Shown: positions 11,045 to 20,478, counted from the first letter of the stretch. The stretch is DNA of 64,000 nt from Photobacterium frigidiphilum (GCF_003025615.1 NZ_PYMJ01000005.1:186001-250000); one strand, 5' to 3'. The notes: generated from the sequence alone by a model not told the origin. Made by a program: numbers and translations.

Positions 11045-11290
11045 TTGGCGTACGTATCGAATCAATGCAGTGATGAGGTGAGCGCCAAGTAATAATGAGA
11101 AAGCACTGGCTGCGAATATTAATGTTATGGATTCAACTACCGTGGGGGTATCTTGATAAAAATACCACCAAGCTCCCCAACTCAAGCTACTTAATAAGGC
11201 AAGTTGCCACATGCATTGACGGCAGCGACCGAGCTTGTTTTTAAATTCTTGTTGGTCGAATGCGTAATTTTTACAGAGGTTACATCCCAT
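11042..11290 (-). CDS. Small membrane protein, DUF3624-like
   Basis: The product has 82 residues from the ATG at 11290 (MGCNLCKNYAFDQQEFKNKL). A GTG three codons upstream would also be possible. The N-terminal part has two CxxC pairs (CNLC and CRQC) that could bind metal or be redox active. Two hydrophobic segments follow (about residues 26-43 and 52-75), so an inner-membrane protein is likely. From memory it resembles the Vibrionaceae DUF3624 family, of unknown function. It lies convergent to argH and on the same strand as the disulfide reductase gene upstream, from which a terminator separates it. Confidence 0.65.
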   Translation of the reverse strand: MGCNLCKNYAFDQQEFKNKLGRCRQCMWQLALLSSLSWGAWWYFYQDTPTVVESITLIFAASAFSLLLGAHLITALIRYVRQ

Positions 11291-11352
11291 CAGGCTCACT
11301 CTAATTAACGAATGTCGCTAGTATTGTACCGCTCGACGATCTCGGTGTAACG

Positions 11353-11379
11353 AAAAAAGCCCTCCGTAGGGGGGAGGGC
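11353..11379 (-). terminator. Rho-independent terminator after the disulfide reductase gene
   Basis: On the minus strand GCCCTCC pairs with GGAGGGC (11359-11379) and is followed by six T. It lies about 60 bases after the stop at 11437. Confidence 0.85.
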
Positions 11380-11436
11380 AAAGAATTTTACAGGATTATT
11401 TTACTGGTTATTAAGAGTGCTTGTGCGTCGTACTTA

Positions 11437-12888
11437 TTAACAACCAGGGCCACAGTCTAGGCAGTGTTTAATCATATCTGGACCAAGGTGCAATTTAGCG
11501 TTCAGATCACGCAGTGCAGTACGTACACCTTCTTCAATGACGGGATGGTAAAATGGCATATCCAGCATTTCAGCAACGGTCATTTTATTCTGGTGTGCCC
11601 ATGCTAATAGGTGTGCTAAATGCTCAGCGTTTGGACCAATCATCTCGGCCCCAAGGAAGCGACCTGTACCGTGTTCACCATACACATGCAGCATGCCTTT
11701 GTTTCGTAGCATAACGCGAGAGCGACCTTGCCCTTCGAAAGAAACGAAACCTGTTTCAAAGCACCCGCAAGTACCTAAACGTGTCGTAAGTTCTTTGTAG
11801 GTTTCTCCCACCATCGCGATTTGTGGATCAGAGAATACCGCAGAAATCTTTGAGCGGCGAAGACCGGCTCGGATCTCAGGATAGCGACCCGCATTATCAC
11901 CTGCGATACGTGCTTGGTCTGCTGCTTCATGCAGTAATGGAAGTTGGTTGCTTGCATCGCCCGCAATAAATATCGAGCTTACTGATGTTTGCATGGTGTA
12001 GTAATCAGCCACTGGTACGCCACGCGCATCAAGTTCTAAGCTGGTATTGTCGATATCTAACTGATCAACATTAGGACGACGACCTGTTGTTGCTAATACA
12101 TAATCAACGGTGATTTTTTTTAGCTCACCCTCTTTACCAATATATTGAATCTCAACCACATCACCTTCACGTTTCATGCTTTCTACTTGCACATCAGCAT
12201 CAAGGTAGAATTCTTCATTGAAAGATTTATAAGCGTAAGCCATGACGTCAGGATCGGTCAGTGGACCTACTTGGCCGCCTAGACCAAACATAATGACTTC
12301 AACTCCTAGACGCTTAAGCGCTTGACCTAGTTCCAAGCCAATAACACCTGGGCCAAATACTGCGACTGAATTAGGTAAGTCATTCCATTCAAAAACATCA
12401 TCATTAATGATTAGGCGATCACCGAGCTCATTCCATACTCCTGGGTAAGCAGGGCGAGAACCGGTTGCGACAACAATACGCTTAGCAATGACCTTAGTAT
12501 GATCATCAATCATTAAGGTATGGTCATCGGCGAATTTTGCGTAGCCAATAATCCTGTCTTCGGCTGGAATTTCGTCAACCCCTTCCAAAACGAATCCGAC
12601 AAAGCGGTCGCGTTCGCTTTTCACGCGAGCCATGACTTCTTGACCGTTAATCACGATTTCACCTTGAGGGTGAATGCCGAAGCCTGGTGCTTTTTCGATT
12701 TGATGAACGCTTTCAGCGGCTGCGATAAGTAGCTTCGATGGCATGCAACCTACGCGAGCACATGTGGTGCCGTATTTGCCACCTTCAATCATCACAACAC
12801 TGTCAGTGTGTGCTTTTGCTGCACGATAAGCACCAAGACCAGCAGTACCACCACCAATAACAGCTACATCAACATTCAAGGTTTTCAT
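11437..12888 (-). CDS. FAD-dependent pyridine nucleotide-disulfide oxidoreductase, lipoamide dehydrogenase-like
   Basis: The 483-residue protein starts MKTLNVDVAVIGGGTAGLGA (FAD-binding GxGxxG), has the redox-active pair CARVGC (Cys43 and Cys48), a second NAD-binding site around VFGPGVIGLELGQAL, a FAD contact in FIAGDAS, and the C-terminal HPVIEEG His-Glu pair. It belongs to the lipoamide dehydrogenase/mercuric reductase family, but no pyruvate dehydrogenase genes are near. Unusual are two extra cysteines in GTCGCFE and a tail CLDCGPGC. GGAG precedes the ATG at 12888; a longer frame to 12948 is not favoured. It lies just after the Prx-Grx gene, suggesting a role in thiol redox, but the substrate is unknown. 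Confidence 0.85.
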   Translation of the reverse strand: MKTLNVDVAVIGGGTAGLGAYRAAKAHTDSVVMIEGGKYGTTCARVGCMPSKLLIAAAESVHQIEKAPGFGIHPQGEIVINGQEVMARVKSERDRFVGFVLEGVDEIPAEDRIIGYAKFADDHTLMIDDHTKVIAKRIVVATGSRPAYPGVWNELGDRLIINDDVFEWNDLPNSVAVFGPGVIGLELGQALKRLGVEVIMFGLGGQVGPLTDPDVMAYAYKSFNEEFYLDADVQVESMKREGDVVEIQYIGKEGELKKITVDYVLATTGRRPNVDQLDIDNTSLELDARGVPVADYYTMQTSVSSIFIAGDASNQLPLLHEAADQARIAGDNAGRYPEIRAGLRRSKISAVFSDPQIAMVGETYKELTTRLGTCGCFETGFVSFEGQGRSRVMLRNKGMLHVYGEHGTGRFLGAEMIGPNAEHLAHLLAWAHQNKMTVAEMLDMPFYHPVIEEGVRTALRDLNAKLHLGPDMIKHCLDCGPGC

Positions 12889-12910
12889 TTTGGCATCTCC
12901 GAGCAAAATC

Positions 12911-12946
12911 AAAAAAGGCGAGACGAAAAATACAGATTGTCTCGCC
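12911..12946 (-). terminator. Rho-independent terminator after the Prx-Grx gene
   Basis: On the minus strand GGCGAGAC pairs with GTCTCGCC (12917-12946), then a run of six T. It separates the Prx-Grx gene from the reductase gene, so readthrough or a second promoter is needed for the latter. Confidence 0.82.
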
Positions 12947-13006
12947 AATTATTTGTTGGCTTTTCTGGTTTAAGTAACGGATGTTACTTGAGCGCTATCG
13001 CTCGAA

Positions 13007-13735
13007 TTAAGCTAAGTATGTTTCTAGTTCTTCACTGCCACCGATGTGCTTACCACCGATGAATACCTGAGGAACTGTGCTGCGACCTGTGATAGCACGT
13101 AGGCTGACAGTTGTTGCATCTTTACCTAGTACCACTTCTTCGTACTGAAGGCCTTTGTCGATTAGGTTCTGCTTTGCTTTTGCACAGAATGGACAACCAG
13201 GCTTAGAGAATACGGTGATTGATTCTTGTAGCTTGTGGTTTGGTGCAACGTAGTTAAGCATAGTATCAGCATCAGAGACTTTGAACGGGTCGCCTGGTTC
13301 TTCTTGCTCAACAAACATTTTTTCAACAACGCCGTTTTTAACCAGCATGCTGTAACGCCATGAACGAGGTCCAAAACCTAAGTCTTCTTTATCAACCAGC
13401 ATGTCCATGCCTTTCGAGAATTCACCGTTACCATCTGGAATGAATGTGATGTTTTCTGCTTCTTGGTCTGCTTTCCATGCGTTCATTACAAACGTATCGT
13501 TAACTGACACACACACAATCTCATCAACGCCATGCTCTGCAAATACTGATGCTAGCTCGTTATAGCGAGGTAGGTGGCTTGAAGAACAAGTCGGCGTAAA
13601 TGCACCTGGTAGGCTAAATAAAACCACAGTCTTGTTTGCGAATAGCTCTTCTGTTGTAACATCTACCCATGCATCGCCTTGGCGAGTATGGAATGTTACT
13701 TGTGGTACAGCCTGACCTTCTTTAGATGCGAACAT
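13007..13735 (-). CDS. Hybrid peroxiredoxin-glutaredoxin
   Basis: Residues 1 to about 160 are a Prx5-type peroxiredoxin with the peroxidatic cysteine in PGAFTPTC (Cys50). Residues 170-242 are a glutaredoxin with the CPFC active site (181-184) and the glutathione-binding [10 protein letters not shown]. Such hybrids, known from Haemophilus influenzae and Vibrio, reduce peroxides using glutathione. Length (242) fits that family (241 in Haemophilus). AGGAA lies 8 bases before the ATG at 13735; the extension to 13774 is rejected. It is divergent from oxyR with an OxyR site between, so peroxide induction is likely. Confidence 0.94.
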   Translation of the reverse strand: MFASKEGQAVPQVTFHTRQGDAWVDVTTEELFANKTVVLFSLPGAFTPTCSSSHLPRYNELASVFAEHGVDEIVCVSVNDTFVMNAWKADQEAENITFIPDGNGEFSKGMDMLVDKEDLGFGPRSWRYSMLVKNGVVEKMFVEQEEPGDPFKVSDADTMLNYVAPNHKLQESITVFSKPGCPFCAKAKQNLIDKGLQYEEVVLGKDATTVSLRAITGRSTVPQVFIGGKHIGGSEELETYLA

Positions 13736-13841
13736 AATGTAATTCCTTAAATTTAAAATATTTATTCGATTCAATCGGAGCGTAGCAATCTGTGCTCCCT
13801 TTTGATGTGATGATTATGTGATTTTTGGCTTGATAGCTCCA

Positions 13842-13878
13842 ATCGTTTGCTGCTATGGTTTTGATAGTTTATACCTAT
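13842..13878. promoter_or_regulatory. OxyR-binding site between oxyR and the Prx-Grx gene
   Basis: Four tetranucleotides spaced by exactly 7 bases are present: ATCG (13842), CTAT (13853), ATAG (13864) and CTAT (13875). The known OxyR motif is ATAG-N7-CTAT-N7-ATAG-N7-CTAT, so three elements match fully and one partly. It lies 20 bases upstream of the oxyR start, fitting autoregulation and activation of the divergent gene. Confidence 0.8.
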
Positions 13879-13897
13879 CGTTGGGGGTCAAAGCAAT

Positions 13898-14797
13898 ATG
13901 AACATTCGTGATCTTGAATACCTTATCGCTTTATCAGAGCACAAACATTTCAGAAAAGCCGCAGAGTCGTGTTTTGTTAGCCAACCTACATTAAGTGGGC
14001 AGATCAAGAAATTGGAAGACGAGTTAGGGGTGTCTTTATTAGAACGCACCAGTCGACGGGTACTTTTTACTGATGCTGGATTGAGCCTAGTTGCTCAAGC
14101 ACAAAAAGTGCTGCTGGAAGTGAAGGTATTAACGGAACTGGCGAGTCAGCAAGGGGAGAGTATGAGTGGACCACTTCATATCGGGTTTATTCCTACTGTT
14201 GGTCCCTATTTATTGCCATTAATCATTCCAATGTTTAGGGAATCGTTTCCTGATCTCGAACTGTTTCTTCATGAAGCACAAACCAGTCAATTAACGCATT
14301 TATTAGAAGAAGGTAAATTAGACTGCATTCTGCTGGCGGCAGTAAAAGAAACAGAAAGCTTCATTGAATTACCACTCTATGATGAACCTATGGTCGTGGC
14401 CGTGCCTGATACACATCCTTGGGCTGAAAAAGACGAGATGGAGATGGCTAGCCTTCATGGTGAAACGCTCTTGATGCTAGGGGATGGACATTGCTTACGT
14501 GATCAGGCAATGGGTTTTTGCTTTGCGGCAGGGGCGAAAGAGGATGGGCGCTTTAAAGCAACGAGCCTAGAAACATTGCGTAATATGGTTGCAGCAGGAA
14601 GTGGAATAACGCTATTGCCGCAACTTGCGACCCCGAAAGAACGTAGCCGTGATGGTGTCTGTTATATCAAGGTTCACGATCCGATCCCGACCCGTTTAAT
14701 TACATTATGCTATCGTCCTGGCTCACCATTACGTACTCGTTATGAAAAAATAGCGGCAGAAATTAAAGATCGCATGGTGACGTATTTTGAACAATAG
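13898..14797 (+). CDS. oxyR: Hydrogen peroxide sensor OxyR
   Basis: This LysR-family regulator has 299 residues. The N-terminal helix-turn-helix (MNIRDLEYLIALSEHKHFRK through SQPTLSGQIKKLE) is followed by a substrate-binding-like domain with GDGHCLRDQAMGFC. The two cysteines fall at positions 199 and 208, exactly those that form the peroxide-sensing disulfide in E. coli OxyR. It activates peroxide defence genes when oxidised. It is divergent from the Prx-Grx gene and carries an OxyR site in its own upstream region. Confidence 0.96.
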   Translation: MNIRDLEYLIALSEHKHFRKAAESCFVSQPTLSGQIKKLEDELGVSLLERTSRRVLFTDAGLSLVAQAQKVLLEVKVLTELASQQGESMSGPLHIGFIPTVGPYLLPLIIPMFRESFPDLELFLHEAQTSQLTHLLEEGKLDCILLAAVKETESFIELPLYDEPMVVAVPDTHPWAEKDEMEMASLHGETLLMLGDGHCLRDQAMGFCFAAGAKEDGRFKATSLETLRNMVAAGSGITLLPQLATPKERSRDGVCYIKVHDPIPTRLITLCYRPGSPLRTRYEKIAAEIKDRMVTYFEQ

Positions 14798-14820
14798 TGA
14801 TTAACGCGTTGTTGAGGCAT

Positions 14821-14863
14821 AAAAAAAGAGCGTCAATACTGGTATTGTATTGGCGCTCTCTTT
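14821..14863. terminator. Terminator between oxyR and mrcA
   Basis: GAGCGTCAATAC and GTATTGGCGCTC form a 12-base stem with one wobble pair (14828-14858). A run of seven A on the left gives T on the minus strand, and TCTTTAAT follows on the plus strand, so it can end both convergent transcripts, best for mrcA. Confidence 0.82.
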
Positions 14864-14930
14864 AATACAGAGGTTATCGGCAAACAGCCTTAACCCTCAT
14901 TGTATTTTCGTTATTGTTATCAATAACGGG

Positions 14931-17504
14931 TTAGAACAATTCGTCAGAACTGTCTGCTTCAAAAATACTTTCAGAACCACTTTCACTGACCGTTTCTGTT
15001 GGTTCGGTGCCTTTTTTAAAATATTCAAACATCGAGCTAGCATCATTGCGATTCGATAGCTTGCCGCTTTCACGGTCTATACGTACTGTCACAATATCTT
15101 CGGGTAATTGTTTAGTCTGCACTGGCACATCTTGTAATGCAGCCTTCATGAACTCAATCCATGCAGGTTGTGCTGTTTTAGCACCAGCTTCACCGCCAGA
15201 TATTTGCTCTTTACCTAGGTTATTGTTCCATGATGCTTTACCTAGCTCACGGCTATGTTTATCAAAACCAACCCATGCGGTTGCAACAATATTAGGACCG
15301 AAACCTGAGTACCAAGCATCTTTCGAACCATTGGTTGTACCGGTTTTTCCGCCAATATCTCGGCGTTTAAGTACCTGAGCTCGCCACCCCGTACCATTCC
15401 AGCCAGTACCTGTCCGCCAGTTGCCTCCGCCCCAAATATTACTCGCCATCATTTCACGAACTAAGAAAGCATTCGATTCTGAAATAACTTGCGGGGCATA
15501 TTTAACGGGCTGTTGATCAGATTCTTGGGCACTGCCTGCAGTCCCTAATTCTTGTTCGCTAATTACGATGTCGTTAATAACGGCACGGTTTGTCGCTATG
15601 GATTCACCAGTAGATTGCTTTTCATCCTGACATTCGTCGTTACAGACAATATTAGGGTTTGCTTGATAAATTAAATTACCGTAAGCATCTTCTACACGTT
15701 CAATGAAATACGGTTTAACAAAGTAACCACCGTTAGCAAAAACGGAAAAACCTTGCGCCATTTCAACTGGCGTAAGGCTACCTGCTCCTAAAGCAATAGC
15801 TTCAGCGCGAGGGATCTCATCACGTTTAAAGCCAAAACGTGTTAGGAAACCGATGGTTTGATCTAAACCGACACTGCGCAATACGCGCACCGCCATAACG
15901 TTTTTCGATTGCGCTAAACCAAGACGCAAGCGGGTAGGGCCATTGTATGTGGGTGGTGAATTTTTAGGACGCCACGCAGTTCCTTGGCTCTGATCCCAGC
16001 GATTGATTGGTGCATCATTAACCAGTGTTGCCAGCGTCATACCGTTATCAATTGCCGCAGAGTAGATAAAGGGTTTAATACTTGAACCAACTTGGCGTAC
16101 AGACTGAGTTGCACGGTTAAATTTACTGTGTGCAAAGTTAAAGCCGCCCACCATTGCTAATACTGCACCGTTTTGCGGAGAGGCCGCCACGAATGCTGTA
16201 TTGGCATCGGGAACTTGGCTCAGTACCCAATATGTGCTTTCTGTACCGTCTTCAGCTTGCTTGGTTTTAGGTTGAACCCAAACTTGTTGACCAGAGGCTA
16301 AAATATCGGATGCTTTCTTAGGTGCTGCTCCTTGGCGAGTATCTGTGACAAATTTACGCGCCCACTTCATACCATCCCATTCAAGAGTGATATTTTCACC
16401 GCCTTTAATGACGACGTTAGCTGTTTTCTTGTCGACATTGGTTACAACGGCTGGGGTTAGATCCCCGTAGCTTGGTTGTTTCTTTAGGTGCTCGACGATG
16501 TCGTTTTCCGCCATTGCCATTTGACCAGGTTGCCATAGTGTCGTGATTGCACCACGGTAGCCGTGGCGTTGATCGTAGTTTAGCAAGTTTGATATCGCCG
16601 CATGTTGCGCGGATTTTTGTAGCTTGCTATCGACCGTTGTATACACGCGCATGCCGGAGGTATATGCATTTTCTCCGTAGCGTTCAACAAGCCATGAACG
16701 AGCGCGTTCAGCAAAATAAGGCGCACTCAGCTCAATTTCAGCCCCGTGGTAGCGAGCAATAATTGGCTCTGAACGGGCTTGATTGAGTTCGGTTTGCGTT
16801 ATGTACCCTTCTGCAAACATACGACCCAGCACCACATTCCGACGTGTGGTTGAACGATCCAATGAATAGATAGGGTTCATGGTTGAAGGTGCTTTTGGTA
16901 AGCCTGAAATAACCGCTATTTCACTTAAGGTTAATTGGCTAATCTCTTTGCCAAAATACACTTGCGCTGCTGCACCAACACCATAAGAGCGGTAACCCAA
17001 ATAAATTTTATTGAGGTACAGCTCTAAAATTTCATCTTTCGTTAGCAGTTGCTCGATGTGAATCGCAATAAAGATCTCTTTCACTTTACGCATGATCTTC
17101 TTTTCATTCGTTAAGAAGAAGTTTCGCGCGAGCTGCTGAGTAATGGTACTCGCCCCTTGCTTGGCTGAGCCTGACGTCAGCACCACAAAAGCAGCACGGG
17201 TAATACCAATAGGGTCGATGCCAGGATGTTGATAAAACCGACTGTCTTCTGTCGCAATGAATGCATTGATCATTTGAGGTGGGATGTCTTTTAACGCTAA
17301 TGGTATACGGCGTTTTTCACCAAATTGTGAAATCAATTCACCATCGGCACTAAAGACCTGCATAGGGGTTTGCAGTTCCACATTTCTGAGTGTTGTCACA
17401 TCTGGGAGTTCTGGCTTTACATAGAGGTAAAAGCCAAAAATTGTACTGACTCCAAGAGTTATGCAAATTATTGCAAGTATAAGTAGTCGCTTTATGAACT
17501 TCAC
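14931..17504 (-). CDS. mrcA: Penicillin-binding protein 1A (mrcA/ponA)
   Basis: This bifunctional peptidoglycan synthase has 857 residues. One N-terminal membrane anchor (about residues 7-28) is followed by the glycosyltransferase domain with the catalytic glutamate in ATEDSRFYQHPGID (Glu86) and QGASTITQQLARNFF. The transpeptidase domain has the serine motif GSSIKP (474-477), a SKN motif and GGKTGTTNGSKDAW. The length fits PBP1A of gamma-proteobacteria. It acts in the periplasm. It is divergent from pilM, the classic mrcA-pilM arrangement. Confidence 0.96.
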   Translation of the reverse strand: MKFIKRLLILAIICITLGVSTIFGFYLYVKPELPDVTTLRNVELQTPMQVFSADGELISQFGEKRRIPLALKDIPPQMINAFIATEDSRFYQHPGIDPIGITRAAFVVLTSGSAKQGASTITQQLARNFFLTNEKKIMRKVKEIFIAIHIEQLLTKDEILELYLNKIYLGYRSYGVGAAAQVYFGKEISQLTLSEIAVISGLPKAPSTMNPIYSLDRSTTRRNVVLGRMFAEGYITQTELNQARSEPIIARYHGAEIELSAPYFAERARSWLVERYGENAYTSGMRVYTTVDSKLQKSAQHAAISNLLNYDQRHGYRGAITTLWQPGQMAMAENDIVEHLKKQPSYGDLTPAVVTNVDKKTANVVIKGGENITLEWDGMKWARKFVTDTRQGAAPKKASDILASGQQVWVQPKTKQAEDGTESTYWVLSQVPDANTAFVAASPQNGAVLAMVGGFNFAHSKFNRATQSVRQVGSSIKPFIYSAAIDNGMTLATLVNDAPINRWDQSQGTAWRPKNSPPTYNGPTRLRLGLAQSKNVMAVRVLRSVGLDQTIGFLTRFGFKRDEIPRAEAIALGAGSLTPVEMAQGFSVFANGGYFVKPYFIERVEDAYGNLIYQANPNIVCNDECQDEKQSTGESIATNRAVINDIVISEQELGTAGSAQESDQQPVKYAPQVISESNAFLVREMMASNIWGGGNWRTGTGWNGTGWRAQVLKRRDIGGKTGTTNGSKDAWYSGFGPNIVATAWVGFDKHSRELGKASWNNNLGKEQISGGEAGAKTAQPAWIEFMKAALQDVPVQTKQLPEDIVTVRIDRESGKLSNRNDASSMFEYFKKGTEPTETVSESGSESIFEADSSDELF

Positions 17505-17655
17505 TTGAGATTTCCCGTTACGCCATCGTTCAACCGGCCATTATTCATTATCTTTCAACAAGTAGTTAAAAAAATAATTAAATAAAGTGAGCATCACCGG
17601 ATGGTGTTTTTTTTGAAAGAAATTGCTTTTCCATTATCAGGGAGCATAGCACGGT

Positions 17656-18690
17656 ATGTTTCGGAACCCATTAAGTATTGGGATAGATATTGGCAATCAC
17701 AGCGTAAAAGCGGTTGCTTTGTCTCAAAAAAAAGAACGGTTGGAATTAGCCGCTTATGCTGAGGTTGTGTTGACGTCACCCGTCATAAACGAGCAGCATA
17801 GCGTAGATTCCACTGTGCTGTTGTCAGCAATACGTAAATTAAAAAAGAGTTTACCTTTTGGATCCAAAATAGTGACATTGGCGCTACCAGACAGTGCGGT
17901 AATTAGCAAAGTTATCCAGCTAGATACCAACCTTAAAGAGGATGAAGCGGTATTCGCAGTCTCTCAAGCCTTAGGGAGTTCTTCTCCTTTTCCTGTTGAA
18001 GAGTTGTGGGTAGATTTCTTCCCTTTGGAATCCAATACATTTCCTGACGCCAGCACGACCATGCCTTATCAGATTTTTGCTACTCGAAAAGAGACGGTAG
18101 ATACCCGCATTGTCGCCATTAAAAAAGCGGGATTATCACCCAAGGTGATGGAGTTACAAACCCACGCTTTGTTATGGCTTGTTGAGCATAGTGCTGAGAT
18201 GTCTGGCATCCATGAACAGTGGGGCGTCGTTGATGTTGGGGATTGTCTGACTGAATTTTGCATCAAGCCTCAAAATGCGGCAGCGTATCATCGAGAAATC
18301 GCGTTTGGATTACGTAAGTATTCTTCATCCCCGCACCGTAACACCTTAGTTAATGATCTTTATGACGATGAACCCGTTATGAAAGAGCCGCTTTCGAGTG
18401 ATGAGATAGAGCGTTTTACTCAGCAATTAGCGGATCAACTGAAGCGACAGTTTCAGCTTTATAATTCCACCCACCCGCGATCATCTCTAAAGGGGATTTG
18501 GCTGTGTGGGGGCGGGCAACATGTTATTTCGAGTGAGCTTTTACAGCGTTTACTGAGTGTTGAGGTCGAGTTAATGAACCCTTTTGCCCATTTTATTCGA
18601 CATAAAAAGTTAGAGGCTGTCTCTGATACTGCATTGAATAGCCAGTTTGCCGTGGCTGCCGGCTTGGCTATTCGAGGGGTGAATCAATGA
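17656..18690 (+). CDS. pilM: Type IV pilus assembly protein PilM
   Basis: PilM is an actin-like ATPase on the cytoplasmic face that binds PilN and links the pilus motor to the inner-membrane alignment complex. The 344-residue protein starts MFRNPLSIGIDIGNHSVKAV, with the phosphate-binding GIDIGNHSVK of the actin/FtsA fold, a second one at VVDVGDCLTEF and the adenosine-contact GIWLCGGGQ. It opens pilMNOPQ and its stop overlaps the pilN start by 4 bases (ATGA), so the two are translationally coupled. Confidence 0.94.
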   Translation: MFRNPLSIGIDIGNHSVKAVALSQKKERLELAAYAEVVLTSPVINEQHSVDSTVLLSAIRKLKKSLPFGSKIVTLALPDSAVISKVIQLDTNLKEDEAVFAVSQALGSSSPFPVEELWVDFFPLESNTFPDASTTMPYQIFATRKETVDTRIVAIKKAGLSPKVMELQTHALLWLVEHSAEMSGIHEQWGVVDVGDCLTEFCIKPQNAAAYHREIAFGLRKYSSSPHRNTLVNDLYDDEPVMKEPLSSDEIERFTQQLADQLKRQFQLYNSTHPRSSLKGIWLCGGGQHVISSELLQRLLSVEVELMNPFAHFIRHKKLEAVSDTALNSQFAVAAGLAIRGVNQ

Positions 18691-19346
18691 TCGCTAAACT
18701 GAATTTACTCCCATGGCGGGAAGAAAAGCGAATACAACACAAGCGACGTTTTATGAGTTTATTAGGGGTGGCTGTTTTTGTTGCTGCTGCTGGTCATTGG
18801 TTGACGGCTGAATTTATTGGGTATCAAAAAGAGCTGCAGCAAGTGCGTAATGATCAGCTGCAATTAGAAGTTGATACGTTAGATCGTCAGCTGTCCTTTC
18901 TACCAGAATTGGAACAGCAGCGGGAAGTATTAAATAGCCGGTTACGCATTATTGAAGACATTCAGTCTGAACGTAATCGTGTCACCCATCTCTTTAGCAT
19001 GCTGCCCGCATTAGTACCTCAAGGGGTATATCTCGACAATATCTCGTTGAAAGAGGGAAACGTTTTGCTCAATGGTGTCGGAGACTCTAACGGGCGACTT
19101 GCTTCATTGTTGTCTAATGCAGAACGTTCGGAATGGTTAAAAGATGTTGCCATGCACTCTATTGAAGCCACAAAAGGGATCAATTCAGAAGACCTCACCA
19201 GCTTTAAAGCCTCTTTCACGATGAAAACACCAGCCATGGTGGCGTCTACGTATGATGTTGGGTATGAGCTAGTCAATAAAGCTGACGGGAATTCATGCAG
19301 CAACGATAACACGCTCACTGTGTGCAAGGAGGTACACAGTGAATGA
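18687..19346 (+). CDS. pilN: Type IV pilus assembly protein PilN
   Basis: PilN is a bitopic inner-membrane protein that pairs with PilO; its cytoplasmic N-terminus docks PilM. MIAKLNLLPWREEKRIQHKR contains the conserved INLLPWRE-type docking motif, followed by one membrane helix (about residues 23-40) and a coiled coil. At 219 residues it is somewhat longer than common PilN (about 190), with a C-terminal extension holding two cysteines (SCSNDNTLTVC). It overlaps pilO by 8 bases. Confidence 0.92.
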   Translation: MIAKLNLLPWREEKRIQHKRRFMSLLGVAVFVAAAGHWLTAEFIGYQKELQQVRNDQLQLEVDTLDRQLSFLPELEQQREVLNSRLRIIEDIQSERNRVTHLFSMLPALVPQGVYLDNISLKEGNVLLNGVGDSNGRLASLLSNAERSEWLKDVAMHSIEATKGINSEDLTSFKASFTMKTPAMVASTYDVGYELVNKADGNSCSNDNTLTVCKEVHSE

Positions 19347-19938
19347 TTTGCAAGATTTAGACTTTGATGAAATAACCGAGTGGCCACTAGGGCCTCAATC
19401 TGTGGTGGCGCTTTTATTATCATTGGTTGTTGTTGCTGTGGGGTATTGGTATTGGCTTACTCCGTTGCAAGGTGAGTTAACCCAGTTAAAACAGCACGAA
19501 GTGGAATTGCGTTCACGTGTTATCAATCGCGCTTCGCAAGTCGCCGCTTTGCCGACTGTAAAGCAACAGATTGATGAATTAAATAAGCGGTACCAAACTG
19601 TGATTGTACAGTTACCCGTTGAGAAGGAGCTAGCCAGTTTACTATCAGGTATTAATGATATTGGTGTTAATAATGGATTGGAGTTTCAAGGTATTCAATG
19701 GGCGGGTCGTATCGAGAAAACGCAATATTATGAGCTACCCTTAAATATGCAATTGACTGGTAATTATGAGCAAATTGGTAAATTTGCAGCATCTATTGCA
19801 CAACTCCCCCGTATTGTGACGCTAAAAGATGTTGACTTGAAAGTGACCGAACATGTTCAAAATAAAAACACTTTATCGTTGACAGTATCAGCCAGCACTT
19901 ACCGTTTCAAAGCGACGCCAGAAAAGGCGAAGTTATGA
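19339..19938 (+). CDS. pilO: Type IV pilus assembly protein PilO
   Basis: PilO forms the periplasmic heterodimer with PilN and contacts the PilP lipoprotein. The 199-residue product has a short cytoplasmic segment, one membrane helix (about residues 22-40, VVALLLSLVVVAVGYWYWLT), a coiled coil and a ferredoxin-like periplasmic domain ending near RFKATPEKAKL. The start codon is GTG behind a strong AAGGAGG (19326-19332). It overlaps pilN upstream and pilP downstream (ATGA), indicating tight coupling. Confidence 0.93.
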   Translation: MNDLQDLDFDEITEWPLGPQSVVALLLSLVVVAVGYWYWLTPLQGELTQLKQHEVELRSRVINRASQVAALPTVKQQIDELNKRYQTVIVQLPVEKELASLLSGINDIGVNNGLEFQGIQWAGRIEKTQYYELPLNMQLTGNYEQIGKFAASIAQLPRIVTLKDVDLKVTEHVQNKNTLSLTVSASTYRFKATPEKAKL

Positions 19939-20456
19939 TGTTTCCTCGTTACTTGATGATAATGCTTTGCTTATTGCTTGTGGGGTGTCGAGCGAATGAT
20001 GATTCTATTTCAATATTTATCTCTAATACGCATTCGGCGGCAAAAGCTAGAATTGAGCCGTTACCTGCCCAGTTTGAATTTATTGCGGATGAATTTGTGA
20101 TGACGGATTCACGTGTTCCTTTTGTGCGCCCTTATCCTAAACAAATGGATACTGCTGAAACGAGTAACAAGTCGTGCTGGCAACCGAATTTACAACGAGA
20201 ATTTATGGCATTAGAGAGCTACTCGCTCGATACGCTCACGATGAAAGGGGTGCTGGGTGACCGTAAGCAGCTATGGGCATTGATTTACACGCCGGAAGGT
20301 CAACTGATGAAAATTAAGGAAGGGCATTACCTCGGATTAAACCACGGCCAGGTCCAGCGTGTTGGCTCTCGAAGTATTGATATTGACGAAATTTTACCTG
20401 ATGGAGCGGGGTGTTGGTTAAAACGAACAACCCATCTTGCTCTTAGTCAGCAGTGA
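19935..20456 (+). CDS. pilP: Type IV pilus lipoprotein PilP
   Basis: PilP is an inner-membrane lipoprotein bridging PilNO to the secretin PilQ. The 173-residue precursor has a signal peptide with lipobox LLVGC (Cys near residue 18), a linker, then the folded domain with YSLDTLTMKGVLGDRKQLWA and VRVGSRSI-like segments (here VQRVGSRSIDIDEIL), typical of PilP. It overlaps pilO by 4 bases and precedes pilQ by about 20. Confidence 0.92.
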   Translation: MMFPRYLMIMLCLLLVGCRANDDSISIFISNTHSAAKARIEPLPAQFEFIADEFVMTDSRVPFVRPYPKQMDTAETSNKSCWQPNLQREFMALESYSLDTLTMKGVLGDRKQLWALIYTPEGQLMKIKEGHYLGLNHGQVQRVGSRSIDIDEILPDGAGCWLKRTTHLALSQQ

Positions 20457-20478
20457 TCAAGGTAGAGGCACAAAGCTA

